A stretch of DNA of 24,850 nt from Parvibacillus sp035426385 (GCA_035426385.1 DAOLZQ010000046.1:1-24850); one strand, 5' to 3'. Positions 1-9,565 are shown, counted from the stretch's first letter. Program-made: numbers and translations. Notes: generated from the letters alone by a model not told the origin.

Positions 1-2
1 TT

Positions 3-158
3 CATTTTCAAGCAAATAAATTGGAAGTGGCTCCTTGGAATTACAGTGCTTTGTTACATATCTCCTCACCAATCAGGACAGCACGCAATACAACCAAAGC
101 AGATGGAACTACCTCTGAGTTTTTAAGACCCCTTATAATTGTAAACCTTGTTGCATGA
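3..158 (+). CDS. possible 3' end of an upstream gene (partial)
   Basis: Reading frame 3 is open from the window edge to a TGA at 156-158, giving about 51 codons that could be the C-terminus of a gene beginning outside the window. The peptide contains the stretch VAPWNYSALLHISSPIRT, which looks protein-like but which I cannot assign to a family. Frame 1 is also open, to a TAA at 124-126, so the frame choice is uncertain. It is equally possible that this is non-coding. No function is proposed. Confidence 0.25.
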   Translation, partial: HFQANKLEVAPWNYSALLHISSPIRTARNTTKADGTTSEFLRPLIIVNLVA

Positions 159-226
159 AAAACATACACTATTTACTCCAACTATCGACTTTCTCTGACT
201 TCTATACTTTATTGGCCCTTTATCTC

Positions 227-234
227 TACTTTTG
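227..234 (+). promoter_or_regulatory. putative Bacteroidota -7 element for queE
   Basis: TACTTTTG matches the Bacteroidota sigma-A -7 consensus TAnnTTTG exactly. No TTG is visible at the usual 17-23 bases upstream, so only half of the promoter is supported. It would start transcription near 240, upstream of the TTG codon at 268 but downstream of the other possible TTG at 232. Confidence 0.4.
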
Positions 235-267
235 CAGCCATTTTATACACAAACCAACACGCGCATT

Positions 268-906
268 TTGGCAAAGAAATATGCCATCAAGGAAATATAT
301 TTTACGCTCCAGGGTGAAGGCTTTCACTCCGGCCAGCCTGCTGTATTCTGCCGGTTTGCGGGATGCAACCTTTGGTCCGGCCTTGAAAAGGACCGACAGA
401 GCGCAGTTTGCTCATTTTGCGATACTGATTTCATAGATACTAAAGGACCAAACGGAGGTAAATATACTGCTGAGCAATTAGCTGCTCTTATTTGCTCACA
501 GTGGCCGGATGAAAAAGTAAGACCAGTATTTGCCGTACTCACCGGCGGAGAGCCCATGCTTCAGGTAGATCAAACCCTCATCGATGCACTACACGAGGCA
601 GGGATATATATCGCCATCGAAACCAATGGGACACTGCCTGTACCGGCTGAGATAGACTGGGTGTGTGTCAGTCCAAAGGCCAATACCGAGATTGTTCAGA
701 CCCATGGTGATGAACTCAAGCTGGTGTATCCGCAAGTGGAAAATAAACCCACAGATTTTCTTCATCTTGATTTTTCAAACTATTATTTGCAACCACTCGA
801 CAATGCAAACCAAGAAGAAAATATACTCGCTACTATTGACTATATAAAAGCTCATCCGCGCTGGAAACTGAGCCTGCAGACTCATAAAATCTTAGGGCTG
901 CCCTGA
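268..906 (+). CDS. queE: 7-carboxy-7-deazaguanine synthase (QueE)
   Basis: Radical-SAM enzyme that converts 6-carboxy-tetrahydropterin to 7-carboxy-7-deazaguanine, a cytoplasmic step on the way to preQ0 and tRNA queuosine. The iron-sulfur ligands follow the QueE variant spacing CX14CX2C (C33, C48, C51), with the block CRFAGCNLWSG in front and FCDTDF behind. The SAM-contacting TGGEPMLQ segment and the family-typical tail LSLQTHKILGLP are present. From the TTG at 268 the protein is 212 aa, the normal family length, and begins a few residues before KEIYFTLQGEG as homologues do. The frame stays open upstream to a TGA at 196-198, and another TTG at 232 would add 12 residues, but it overlaps a TAnnTTTG promoter element. 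No other queuosine genes are in the window. Confidence 0.95.
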   Translation: MAKKYAIKEIYFTLQGEGFHSGQPAVFCRFAGCNLWSGLEKDRQSAVCSFCDTDFIDTKGPNGGKYTAEQLAALICSQWPDEKVRPVFAVLTGGEPMLQVDQTLIDALHEAGIYIAIETNGTLPVPAEIDWVCVSPKANTEIVQTHGDELKLVYPQVENKPTDFLHLDFSNYYLQPLDNANQEENILATIDYIKAHPRWKLSLQTHKILGLP

Positions 907-999
907 CATAGTGATTATCCATCTTTGATTTTACGGGGTAACATCAATTTTACGGTGATTCAAAAAAATATTCGTCAAAAATGGCGTTATTGTGTGTAA

Positions 1000-1007
1000 T
1001 AATTTTG
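1000..1007 (+). promoter_or_regulatory. putative -7 element for the A2M-like gene
   Basis: TAATTTTG matches TAnnTTTG exactly and lies 15 bases before the ATG at 1023. It falls inside the N-terminal extension obtained if translation began at the ATG at 981, which argues for 1023 as the start. No convincing -33 TTG was found at normal spacing. Confidence 0.45.
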
Positions 1008-1022
1008 ACCAAAAACAACTAT

Positions 1023-4000
1023 ATGCTTATCTCCAAATCCATTCAATATCCAAAATCCATTTTAACGTTCAGAAAATATGCCACTTCACGGAATACTATT
1101 CTGATGATTGCCTTACTTTTCTTTACCATTTCATGTAAGAAAAAACCGGTCACAACCAGCGCCGAAAATCCATATATTTTTGCAAATTCAGGTGGACTGA
1201 TCTCAAAAAGGGAGCCGGTGAGAATCGTCTTCACTGAGAAAATGGTCGATGCCAAGGCAGTCGGTGGATATGTGGAGAGCGGTGTGGTTACTACTTCACC
1301 TGCTCTGGAAGGTAAAGCCATCTGGACTGATGATCATACCATCGAGTTTACTCCTGATGATTCATTTAAGTCGGATGAGACTTATAGTGTTCAGGTGAAT
1401 GTAGGCAAGATAGCGTCTAATGTACCGGGTGAATTTCGAACTTATGAGTTTAGCGTACATACCATCAAGATGGCGTATTCGATTGATTGGAAAGGATGGA
1501 ATACGCCATCTAAAACCGATTATACCGCTCAGCAATATCTCGGTACCGTTTATTCTTCTGATTTCAGTTCGTCGAAAGAAGTGGAACCGCTGATTGCTGC
1601 CTCTATGGGAAATGGAAAGCCGCAAATAGAGTGGTCACATTCGCCTGATGGTCTGAAGCACGAATTTACGATTAGAAATATCACACGCTCGACCTCTGAA
1701 CAGCAGTTGACTCTCTCTTTCAAGGATAATGTATTTAACGGTGAAAATGATAAAAAGCAAATTGCTGTCCCCTCAGTTAATACTTTCACAGTGCATGATG
1801 TATTTGTATCCACCGGAACAGATTTCTTATGTACTATCAATTTTACTGATCCTATAGGCTCATCTCAGGATCTTTCCGGTCTCATCAGCATTGAAAATTA
1901 CCTAGAACCAATCCGCACTGAAGTAGAGGGGAATAACGTCCGTTTGTTTATGAATGAGCGCATAAAAGGGAAGCATCGCATCATTGTGGATCCTTCAGTA
2001 CAAAATTCACTGGGCAAATCACTTGGTAAGCAATGGAGCAAGATGGTTGAGTTTGAGGACACCAAGCCATTAGTTCGATTTGTTAATCAGGGAAATATTT
2101 TGCCGGAGAATGACGGCCTTATTATTCCTTTCGAAGCGATCAACCTCAAGTCGGTCGATGTAGAGATCGTCAAGATTTTTTCAAACAACATTCTTCAATA
2201 CTACCAGACCTACAATGGATATGAAGATGCATACGACATCAATAGGGTAGGTCGAATCATACTACAGCAGAAAATCGATCTTAGTTCGCTGAATTCTTCT
2301 GTAAATAATGATCGATGGGTCAGATATGGATTGGATATGAATAAACTGATCACTTCAGATCGAAATTCTATTTATCAGATTAGGATTGGATTTCGACGCG
2401 CCTACTCCAGCTATCTATGCAGTGGTGATAAAATGGAGCAATCAAATGAGAAGTCACTCATGCCGATGGAACAAGGATATGATTCTCCACCCGAGAGTAT
2501 TTATGACAATAACTATGCAGGCTTTGGTGAAGATGGAGACTACGAATGGGATCAAATGGAAAACCCCTGCAGTAACTCTTACTACAATAAAAATCACTTC
2601 GCTGTACAGAGCGTGTATAAATCTAATATTTCTCTCATAGCCAAAGGTGGCGAAACCGGCGATTTCTTTGTAGCAGCTACAGATATCATTACTGCGAAGC
2701 CTGCCTCCGGTGTTGCACTCACTTTTTATGATTTCCAGCAGCAATCATTGGCTACCGCCACCACTGACAATAATGGATTTGCAAAAATAAAACTGGCGCA
2801 CGTGCCATTTATGTTGGTGGGCTCAAAAGGCGACGACAAAAGCTATTTATTGCTCAATGATGCCGAGGCATTGTCACTCAGTAAGTTTGATGTTTCCGGC
2901 CAGTCGCTGACTCGCGGCATGCAGGGCTATATCTACGGCGATAGGGGCGTGTGGCGACCCGGGGACTCCATCTATCTCAATGCCATGATAGAAGATAAGA
3001 CACACAGTCTACCTGACGGACACCCGGTGACAATGGAAGTGACCAATCCTCGTGGCTCTGTGGTGCTGCGTATGAACAAGAGCTATCACCCGGGCGCAAT
3101 ACTGCCCTTTTATTTCAATACTGAGACTGAAGCTCCTACGGGTGTATGGACGGCAACTGTCCGCATTGGTGGTGCCAGTTTCTCAAAGCAGTTGAATATC
3201 GAGACCATTAAACCGAATAAACTAAAAATAGAGTTAACTCCCAATAAAGCTGAATTACTCAACGGTCAGAAATCGATCTCAACCCAACTCCAGGCCAATT
3301 GGCTCATCGGCACGCCGGCCGCTAATATGCGCACTACTGTGGACGCTTTTGTATCCCGCAACCAGACGCCTTTCAAAAATTATGCCGATTATATCTTTGA
3401 CATCAGTGGCCGCTCGACTACTTCTGAACTACGCGTTTATGAGGGTAAGCTAAACTCAGATGGTGCTGCAAAATTTAGTATGAATATTAATCCAAATGGT
3501 AATCTGGCCAACTTCAGCAGGGTACTTTTAAAGACAACCGTATTTGAGCAAGGGGGCAACTTTAGCACTGATTTTACTTCAGTCTCTTATTCTCCTTTCA
3601 AAACTTATATGGGTTTAAAATTGCCGGTAAATTCGTGGGGTGAGCCGGTCATAAAAGAAAATGGCGATAACACTTTCCAAGTCGTGTCAATCAATGCTCA
3701 GGGTGGGCCGGTGGCTAATGCCAAGGCTGAGGTGAAGATATATCAAATGGACTGGCAATGGTGGTGGGATGGAAATCAGGATGCTTCCAATTACATCTCC
3801 GACGTAAGCATGAAGAGTTACCGTACGCTTCAGGTATCCACCAATGGTTCCGGTAAAGGTTCTTTTAATTTTAACCCCGGCCATTGGGGCAGGTACTTCA
3901 TCAAGGTCACTCACCCGGATGGTCATCAGTCAGGTGGTATAGTGTACGCCGGGTATCCTGAGGATGCTGATTCGCGAGAGCTACAGACGATGGTCACCTC

Positions 4001-6611
4001 ACTAAAAGTCAATCTGGTGGATAAGGAAGTTAGATCGGGTGAACCAATCCGCCTTACCTTCGAAGGCTTGCCCAATAGTCGCGCGCTCATAAGTGTAGAG
4101 GGAACTGCAGGCATCATCAGCGCTACCTGGTCAGACTGTAAAGCAGGCGTAAATAAGATTGAAGTTCCAACGGTACAGGAGATGGGAGCTAATTGCTACG
4201 TGTATATCACTCTGATACAACCACACAATCAATCCGGCAATGATCTACCGCTGCGCTTATACGGTGTAGTCCCGGTCAAGATAAATAATCCGGATCTCTT
4301 GCTAAATCCTGTATTGACAGTGGCTGATGAGATACGTCCGGATGGACCCACCTCGCTGACAATAAGCGAAAAATCAGGCAAGCCAATGACATATACCATC
4401 GACATAGTGGACGAGGGACTTCTTAGCCTGACAAACTACAGTACGCCTGATCCCTACAATTTTTTCAATGCCAAGAATGCGCTGACGATAAAGACCTGGG
4501 ATCTATTTGATAAGATAATTGGTGGCTTCGGCGGCAGACTGGCAGGTGTCTTTGCCATCGGTGGAGATATGGCAGCCAAGCAAGTCACTGGAGCTCCCAA
4601 GGCCAACCGTTTCAAGCCGGCTGTGGTCCACCTCGGTCCCTTCCAGCTAGGTAAGGGTGCCAAAGCCAATCATAAGTTTAATATCGAGAATTATATGGGC
4701 GCAGTACGCGTCATGGTGGTAGCCAGAAATGAACAAGCTTACGGCAATGCCGGTAAGACTGTCAAAGTCGTCAAGCCACTGATGGTATCGACCACCATGC
4801 CACGTAAGCTCGCACCCGGTGACATATTTAATATGCCGGTCAATGTATTCGTGACTAAGGCAAATGTCAAAGATGTCAGAGTAGATATCTCTGATGAGTC
4901 GGGACTCATAAAAGCAGACGGAAAAACTTCCCAGAGCTTGACCTTCACCGGCACAGGTGAAAAAATGCTCTACTTTCCGGTAAAAGTTTCAGACCGAGAA
5001 GGCAAAGCTGTGATGAAGGTAAATGTCAGTGGCAATGGCGAGAAAAGTACTGAGACCATAGAGATACAAGTAGAGAATCCCAATCCTCCTCTTACTCTTA
5101 CTACTGAAAAAATCCTTCAGGCAGGCAGCGAATCAAAATTCTCTTCTACTGCACCCGGTATGAAAGGATCCAATTCAGCTACACTTGAACTTTCTACTTT
5201 TCCTGATCTGCACCTGTCCAAGCACCTTAATTTTCTGATCAACTATCCATATGGGTGTCTGGAACAGACCATTTCGGCGGGATTTCCGCAGATTTTCCTG
5301 AGCAAGATTATGGCCTTAAATGCACAGGGAAAATTAGAAATAAGACAAAATATAGATGCTGTAATGTCGAAGTTGCAGTTCTATCAGCTTTCTAACGGAG
5401 GATTTTCCTATTGGCCGGGTGCTAATCAGCCCGATCAATACACCACCAGTTATGCGGGTCATTTTATGTTGGAGGCTCGCAAAGCAGGTTATCAGATCAA
5501 TCCCTCGATATATAAATCCTGGCTCTCTTTCCAGCAAAAGGCAGCAAGAGCGTGGAGCCCTCAGCAAAAAGAACTCGGTTTTTACCAAAGTTCAAGTGAG
5601 ATAACTCAGGCTTACCGACTCTTTACACTTGCGCTCGCGGGTTCTCCGGAGTTGGGCGCCATGAATCAACTGAGATCTCAGGCTGGCCTCGTCAGTCAGG
5701 CGAAGTGGCTATTGGCTTCAGCCTATGGGTTGATAGGAAAGAAAGATATCGGTACTGGCTTGATTACTAGCTTGAGTTCAGACACTAAGCCCTATATGGA
5801 TTTCGGCGGCACCTTTGGCTCTGATGTCAGAGATCAGGCCATCAAGCTTCAGACACTATTGATTCTCGACCGTGCTAAAGAAGCCGGTGTATTAGCTAAA
5901 TCGATTGCAGGTAAATTCGGCGGCGATAGTTGGTATTCCACTCACAGTATCTCGATGGGTCTAGGCGCAGTGGCCTCCTATCTCGATAAATACCCACCTT
6001 CTAAAGAAATTCAGGCGGTATATACTTTCCAGGGTAAGAAGATTGACGTTAATGAAAAAGGAACGATGATCACTATTGATTTGGGAAAAGTGAATGACAT
6101 TTCCAACCTTTCTATTTCCAATAAATCAAAAGGTGTACTGTATGCTACCTTGACTCATACCGGTAAGCCTGCAGGTAGAGACCTGAGCCAACTAGAACAG
6201 AATTTGGCACTTGAGGTGCGGTACACAGATAAAAATAACCAAACCATCGACCCTGAAAAGTTAGCCAAGGGGACGGAGTTCTATGCCATTGCCACCGTGA
6301 GAAATCAATATCCCGGCAATGAAATCGTCCGCCAATTGGCGCTGAATCAAATCTTCCCCGCGGGTTGGGAAATAGTTAATGACCGTATGCAGGATCAGTC
6401 GCTGAGCCAATCAAATTTGGATTATCAAGACTATAGGGACGACAGAGTGTATAGTTTTTTTGACTTATCTCAGAACAGTCCGATGACTGTGAGAGTAAAA
6501 TTAATTGCCGCTTATCAGGGTACCTATTATCTGCCACCGGTCTCTTGTGCCGCGATGTATAATAATACAGTACAAGCCCGACTGCCGGGGCGTGTGGTGT
6601 CTGTATTTTAA
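1023..6611 (+). CDS. alpha-2-macroglobulin-like lipoprotein with thioester motif
   Basis: Bacterial alpha-2-macroglobulin homologue (YfhM/YfaS-like), a large envelope-anchored protein thought to trap attacking proteases by covalent linkage. The N-terminus has a basic region, a hydrophobic stretch and a relaxed lipobox FTISC (Cys38), so a lipoprotein is expected. MG-type domains follow; near residue 635 is the family hallmark GDRGVWRPGD, and farther on VDEGLLSLTNYSTPDPYNFF and the block AVRVMVVARNEQAYGNAG, characteristic of bacterial A2Ms. The thioester motif GCLEQ is intact (Cys1412, Gln1415; codon for Cys at 5256-5258) at the start of the helical thioester-containing domain. At 1862 aa it is somewhat longer than E. 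coli YfhM. The ATG at 981 would add 14 residues but lies upstream of a -7 element. Unlike many bacterial A2Ms it has no pbpC beside it; the next gene starts one base after its stop. Confidence 0.93.
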   Translation: MLISKSIQYPKSILTFRKYATSRNTILMIALLFFTISCKKKPVTTSAENPYIFANSGGLISKREPVRIVFTEKMVDAKAVGGYVESGVVTTSPALEGKAIWTDDHTIEFTPDDSFKSDETYSVQVNVGKIASNVPGEFRTYEFSVHTIKMAYSIDWKGWNTPSKTDYTAQQYLGTVYSSDFSSSKEVEPLIAASMGNGKPQIEWSHSPDGLKHEFTIRNITRSTSEQQLTLSFKDNVFNGENDKKQIAVPSVNTFTVHDVFVSTGTDFLCTINFTDPIGSSQDLSGLISIENYLEPIRTEVEGNNVRLFMNERIKGKHRIIVDPSVQNSLGKSLGKQWSKMVEFEDTKPLVRFVNQGNILPENDGLIIPFEAINLKSVDVEIVKIFSNNILQYYQTYNGYEDAYDINRVGRIILQQKIDLSSLNSSVNNDRWVRYGLDMNKLITSDRNSIYQIRIGFRRAYSSYLCSGDKMEQSNEKSLMPMEQGYDSPPESIYDNNYAGFGEDGDYEWDQMENPCSNSYYNKNHFAVQSVYKSNISLIAKGGETGDFFVAATDIITAKPASGVALTFYDFQQQSLATATTDNNGFAKIKLAHVPFMLVGSKGDDKSYLLLNDAEALSLSKFDVSGQSLTRGMQGYIYGDRGVWRPGDSIYLNAMIEDKTHSLPDGHPVTMEVTNPRGSVVLRMNKSYHPGAILPFYFNTETEAPTGVWTATVRIGGASFSKQLNIETIKPNKLKIELTPNKAELLNGQKSISTQLQANWLIGTPAANMRTTVDAFVSRNQTPFKNYADYIFDISGRSTTSELRVYEGKLNSDGAAKFSMNINPNGNLANFSRVLLKTTVFEQGGNFSTDFTSVSYSPFKTYMGLKLPVNSWGEPVIKENGDNTFQVVSINAQGGPVANAKAEVKIYQMDWQWWWDGNQDASNYISDVSMKSYRTLQVSTNGSGKGSFNFNPGHWGRYFIKVTHPDGHQSGGIVYAGYPEDADSRELQTMVTSLKVNLVDKEVRSGEPIRLTFEGLPNSRALISVEGTAGIISATWSDCKAGVNKIEVPTVQEMGANCYVYITLIQPHNQSGNDLPLRLYGVVPVKINNPDLLLNPVLTVADEIRPDGPTSLTISEKSGKPMTYTIDIVDEGLLSLTNYSTPDPYNFFNAKNALTIKTWDLFDKIIGGFGGRLAGVFAIGGDMAAKQVTGAPKANRFKPAVVHLGPFQLGKGAKANHKFNIENYMGAVRVMVVARNEQAYGNAGKTVKVVKPLMVSTTMPRKLAPGDIFNMPVNVFVTKANVKDVRVDISDESGLIKADGKTSQSLTFTGTGEKMLYFPVKVSDREGKAVMKVNVSGNGEKSTETIEIQVENPNPPLTLTTEKILQAGSESKFSSTAPGMKGSNSATLELSTFPDLHLSKHLNFLINYPYGCLEQTISAGFPQIFLSKIMALNAQGKLEIRQNIDAVMSKLQFYQLSNGGFSYWPGANQPDQYTTSYAGHFMLEARKAGYQINPSIYKSWLSFQQKAARAWSPQQKELGFYQSSSEITQAYRLFTLALAGSPELGAMNQLRSQAGLVSQAKWLLASAYGLIGKKDIGTGLITSLSSDTKPYMDFGGTFGSDVRDQAIKLQTLLILDRAKEAGVLAKSIAGKFGGDSWYSTHSISMGLGAVASYLDKYPPSKEIQAVYTFQGKKIDVNEKGTMITIDLGKVNDISNLSISNKSKGVLYATLTHTGKPAGRDLSQLEQNLALEVRYTDKNNQTIDPEKLAKGTEFYAIATVRNQYPGNEIVRQLALNQIFPAGWEIVNDRMQDQSLSQSNLDYQDYRDDRVYSFFDLSQNSPMTVRVKLIAAYQGTYYLPPVSCAAMYNNTVQARLPGRVVSVF

Positions 6612-6612
6612 A

Positions 6613-8853
6613 ATGATGGATTCCGGGCCGACTGAAATAAGATTTTTTGGCGTTCGTCATCACGGTCCGGGTTGTGCCAATGCATTATTGCAGTCCTTAG
6701 AGCAATTCGCTCCGGATTGTATTCTGATAGAAGGGCCGGAAAATGCATCTTCGATGTTGAAGAAGACCGAAGCTATAGAAGCACTGCCTGTTGCTATCTT
6801 ATTGTATGATAAGCTGGATCGAAATCAATCTTATCTCTATCCATTGGCTGTGTTTTCACCTGAATGGATAGCCATCAAGTATGGACTAAAACATCGATTA
6901 CAAACCCACTTTATTGATCTCCCACTCGGAGTCCATTTGCCCCAGGTAAAGAGAAAAGCTAAAAAGAAAACTTCGAATTTTAAGATCAAAGGCACTTATC
7001 AGGCATTTGATTATTTGGCTTCTCTCCAGGGAATTAAAGATGCCGAACTGTGGTGGGAGATAAATTTTGAAACTCAACAATCCGGAACAGCACCTTTCGG
7101 CGTGCTTCATTCCTTGATGCGAGAGATAAAGCCCGCCATCGAGGCTGCTCAGGATACAGAAACTCTTCGTCGGGAAGCGTGGATGCGCCAAAATATCAGA
7201 CACTATAATAGATCCCACTTTCTTCGATTGGCAGTCATTTGTGGTGCTGCACATCTTCCTTTTTTAGAAGACTTCGATCTCTTTGATGAAGCTTCAGATG
7301 CGGCTCTTTGTGCTGGATTGATTGCGCCACCTTTGGACCTCACCTGGGTGCCCTGGTCATACAAGCGATTGAGCTCAGAGTATGGATACGGAGCGGGAGT
7401 CAGATATCCCATGTATTACGAATTTATTTTTAAATATCGCACTGAAGCTCCCTTATACATGCTGGCACACATCGCGCATTACCTGCGCCTCGCCGGATAT
7501 GATGTCAGTCCGGAACATTCTACTTCAGCAGTAGAGCTAGCTTATACACTAGCGGGAATCAGAGGTCTGCCCATGCCCGGAATAGATGAGATCATCGATG
7601 CAGGGCAGTCTGTGTATAATATGATGGAGCGTACTAAAGCCTCTGATCTTATGGAAGGCGCATTGATAGGGGAGGTGCAGGGATCTTTATCTATTGAGTT
7701 GCAAGAAAATCCGCTTCTAAAGGATTTCGAGATATTGATGCGTCAATATCATTTGAACTACTATCGCAATAAGACACAAGCAGTTGAATTGAAGTTGGAT
7801 CTTCGGCAGTCTGAGAAACTGCAAGTTGATATATTCTTACAGCGTCTGAAACTACTTGAATTGAACTGGTGCCAGCGTATTATTCCCACTGATGTGAATC
7901 ACAAGGGCACATTCAATAGTCACTGGGCACTGGAATGGTGGGATGATGAGTTGATCGGCTTGGCTCAGAAAATTACTTACGGACACACTATTGAGAAGGC
8001 TACCACCGGATATACTATTGAAAGATATTATAAAAGTCGTGATAAAACCGTGTTTTTAGCACTCAACTTAAAGGATGTTTTATATAGTGATTTAGCACCG
8101 CTTACAGCATTCTTTATGCAAAGCATTAGTGATCACCTCTTTCATTATGATGAATTTCTAACCTGGCTTGACATATCAAATGAATTATTATCTATACTAC
8201 AATTGGGTTCAGTACGTACCTTCCCTTTAGAAGATATTTTCCAATTATTGGAGGAAATTATTCCGAAAATCTTTGTGAATTTACCTGCATTTTATTTAAA
8301 TATTGCAGCAGAAGAAGCATCTAAACATTTTGATAAAATAATTATATTTCATAAGAATTTAATGAGGCGCTCAAATGAAGTGTGGAATCGGGAATGGTAT
8401 CACACGCTTGAAGTATCTGCCCGCAGAATGAAAATGAGCCCTGTGCTGAAAGGGTGGGCTACCGCTACTCTATTGGTTCATGATCAGATACATATGAACG
8501 AGGTTGCGGGACAAATGTCTTTGATGCTTGATAAAGCAAATGAAACACTAGAGAGTGCCTATTGGCTGAGGTATTTTATTACCGGCAAGTCGCTCAATCA
8601 GTATGAAGTGCCCTATTTTCTTGACATCATGAATAAGTGGATTACTGATTTGGAATATGACGATTTTATTTCCGTTCTACCAATACTCAGGAAAGCATTT
8701 TCTCAGCAGGATAGGTCAATGATTCGGTTGATACGTAAATATCTCACTCCGGAAAAAACTACTTCTGAGAGTAGCAATGAGGAATCGCTGGATGACGAAT
8801 TAAGCCAAAAATTGAGACACTTTTTTATCAATTTGAAATTAATCCCGGAATAG
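6613..8853 (+). CDS. DUF5682-type protein (MoxR/vWA-associated family)
   Basis: About 746 aa, soluble, with no signal peptide. The N-terminus reads FFGVRHHGPGC (residues 11-21) followed by APDCILIEGPE (33-43). This pattern, glycine-x-x-histidine followed by a PD-x-x-IE strand, is what I recognise from DUF5682 proteins, and it resembles the GxxH...E signature of the TIKI/TraB/ChaN superfamily (inference). Other family-like segments are CGAAH near residue 210 and AYTLAGIRGLPMPGIDE in the middle. DUF5682 genes usually sit with MoxR AAA ATPases, vWA proteins and SWIM zinc-finger proteins; none is visible here because a gap begins 44 bases later. The ATG at 6613 (second ATG at 6616) is preferred: the frame is open further upstream but only inside the A2M gene. 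With one base between stop and start, translational coupling to the A2M gene is likely. Molecular function is unknown. Confidence 0.8.
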   Translation: MMDSGPTEIRFFGVRHHGPGCANALLQSLEQFAPDCILIEGPENASSMLKKTEAIEALPVAILLYDKLDRNQSYLYPLAVFSPEWIAIKYGLKHRLQTHFIDLPLGVHLPQVKRKAKKKTSNFKIKGTYQAFDYLASLQGIKDAELWWEINFETQQSGTAPFGVLHSLMREIKPAIEAAQDTETLRREAWMRQNIRHYNRSHFLRLAVICGAAHLPFLEDFDLFDEASDAALCAGLIAPPLDLTWVPWSYKRLSSEYGYGAGVRYPMYYEFIFKYRTEAPLYMLAHIAHYLRLAGYDVSPEHSTSAVELAYTLAGIRGLPMPGIDEIIDAGQSVYNMMERTKASDLMEGALIGEVQGSLSIELQENPLLKDFEILMRQYHLNYYRNKTQAVELKLDLRQSEKLQVDIFLQRLKLLELNWCQRIIPTDVNHKGTFNSHWALEWWDDELIGLAQKITYGHTIEKATTGYTIERYYKSRDKTVFLALNLKDVLYSDLAPLTAFFMQSISDHLFHYDEFLTWLDISNELLSILQLGSVRTFPLEDIFQLLEEIIPKIFVNLPAFYLNIAAEEASKHFDKIIIFHKNLMRRSNEVWNREWYHTLEVSARRMKMSPVLKGWATATLLVHDQIHMNEVAGQMSLMLDKANETLESAYWLRYFITGKSLNQYEVPYFLDIMNKWITDLEYDDFISVLPILRKAFSQQDRSMIRLIRKYLTPEKTTSESSNEESLDDELSQKLRHFFINLKLIPE

Positions 8854-8897
8854 AATAGAACATATTTTATTAAATATTAATTATGGTAGTAGTATAA

Positions 8898-8997
8898 NNN
8901 NNNNNNNNNNNNNNNNNNNNNNNNNNNNNNNNNNNNNNNNNNNNNNNNNNNNNNNNNNNNNNNNNNNNNNNNNNNNNNNNNNNNNNNNNNNNNNNNN
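8898..8997. other. assembly gap (100 N)
   Basis: Exactly 100 consecutive N, the conventional placeholder for a scaffold gap of unknown size. Sequence on the two sides may be separated by any distance. The 44 bases before the gap after the DUF5682 stop contain only AT-rich non-coding sequence. Confidence 0.97.
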
Positions 8998-9020
8998 CAT
9001 CTTTTTAACTATACACAACA

Positions 9021-9055
9021 TTTGGCAGGTTACCCAAATTTTTTTATTATTTTTG
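9021..9055 (+). promoter_or_regulatory. Bacteroidota promoter of the copper/SCO operon
   Basis: TTTG at 9021-9024 and TATTTTTG (TAnnTTTG) at 9048-9055 are separated by 23 bases, at the upper end of the spacing reported for Bacteroidota sigma-A promoters. Transcription would begin near 9061, about 10 bases before the ATG at 9072. Confidence 0.6.
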
Positions 9056-9071
9056 AGCAAAATTCAAGCCA

Positions 9072-9560
9072 ATGCATTTCAGGATAATTATTGTTTTAGT
9101 GATGAGCGTGTTGCTCTGGAATTGTAAGAATGATAAAGCCGGCAGTGATGCCTCTACGGAAGATCACATGCATGACCACAGTATGGTAAGTGGAGATAAT
9201 GTTCAGCCACCGCTCTTCAATGAGATCATGGCAGTACATGACGAGGTAATGCCCCGGATGAAGGATATTGAAGACCTGAAAGAACAGCTTCGGCTTAAAA
9301 TTGATTCCATAGAGGTCAATATGCCTGACTCTAAGTATAAGGCGGACTTTCGCTTTGCACTCGCAGAGCTCAATCGTTCAGATGATATGATGACTGACTG
9401 GATGCATCATTTTAAAGAAAGTTATGACACCATTAGTTCTCCGGCAGGAAAAAATGATTTCCTGGAGTTTGAACGTGCCAAGATAGAGCAAATCAAAGGC
9501 AAGATGGAGACCAGCATTAAGATTGCTTCACAGACACTTGCCAATACCCCTATGAAATAA
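9072..9560 (+). CDS. small His/Met-rich lipoprotein, copper-operon partner
   Basis: 162 aa. A hydrophobic N-terminus ends in LLWNC (Cys18), giving a relaxed Bacteroidota lipobox, so an envelope lipoprotein is expected. A metal-ligand-rich motif DHMHDHSM lies at residues 31-38, and a second histidine/methionine cluster MMTDWMHHF at 106-114. The rest is charged and helical, probably coiled coil. Similar Bacteroidota proteins are often loosely named viral A-type inclusion protein, which says nothing about function. The stop is 5 bases before the SCO gene, so this is the first gene of a three-gene operon; the context and the His/Met motif suggest a copper-binding role, which is inference. Confidence 0.85.
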   Translation: MHFRIIIVLVMSVLLWNCKNDKAGSDASTEDHMHDHSMVSGDNVQPPLFNEIMAVHDEVMPRMKDIEDLKEQLRLKIDSIEVNMPDSKYKADFRFALAELNRSDDMMTDWMHHFKESYDTISSPAGKNDFLEFERAKIEQIKGKMETSIKIASQTLANTPMK

Positions 9561-9565
9561 TAGCC

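Noticed and set aside
155..436. 93-codon ORF overlapping queE in another frame
   Set aside because: Overlaps the conserved iron-sulfur region of queE; its peptide shows no domain features.
916..960. Direct repeat ATTTTACGG downstream of queE
   Set aside because: Only 9 bases, two copies, no hairpin and no clear role; likely chance in AT-rich spacer.
8862..8877. AT-only hairpin ATATTT-TATT-AAATAT after the DUF5682 gene as a terminator
   Set aside because: Six A-T pairs and no T run; too weak to call.
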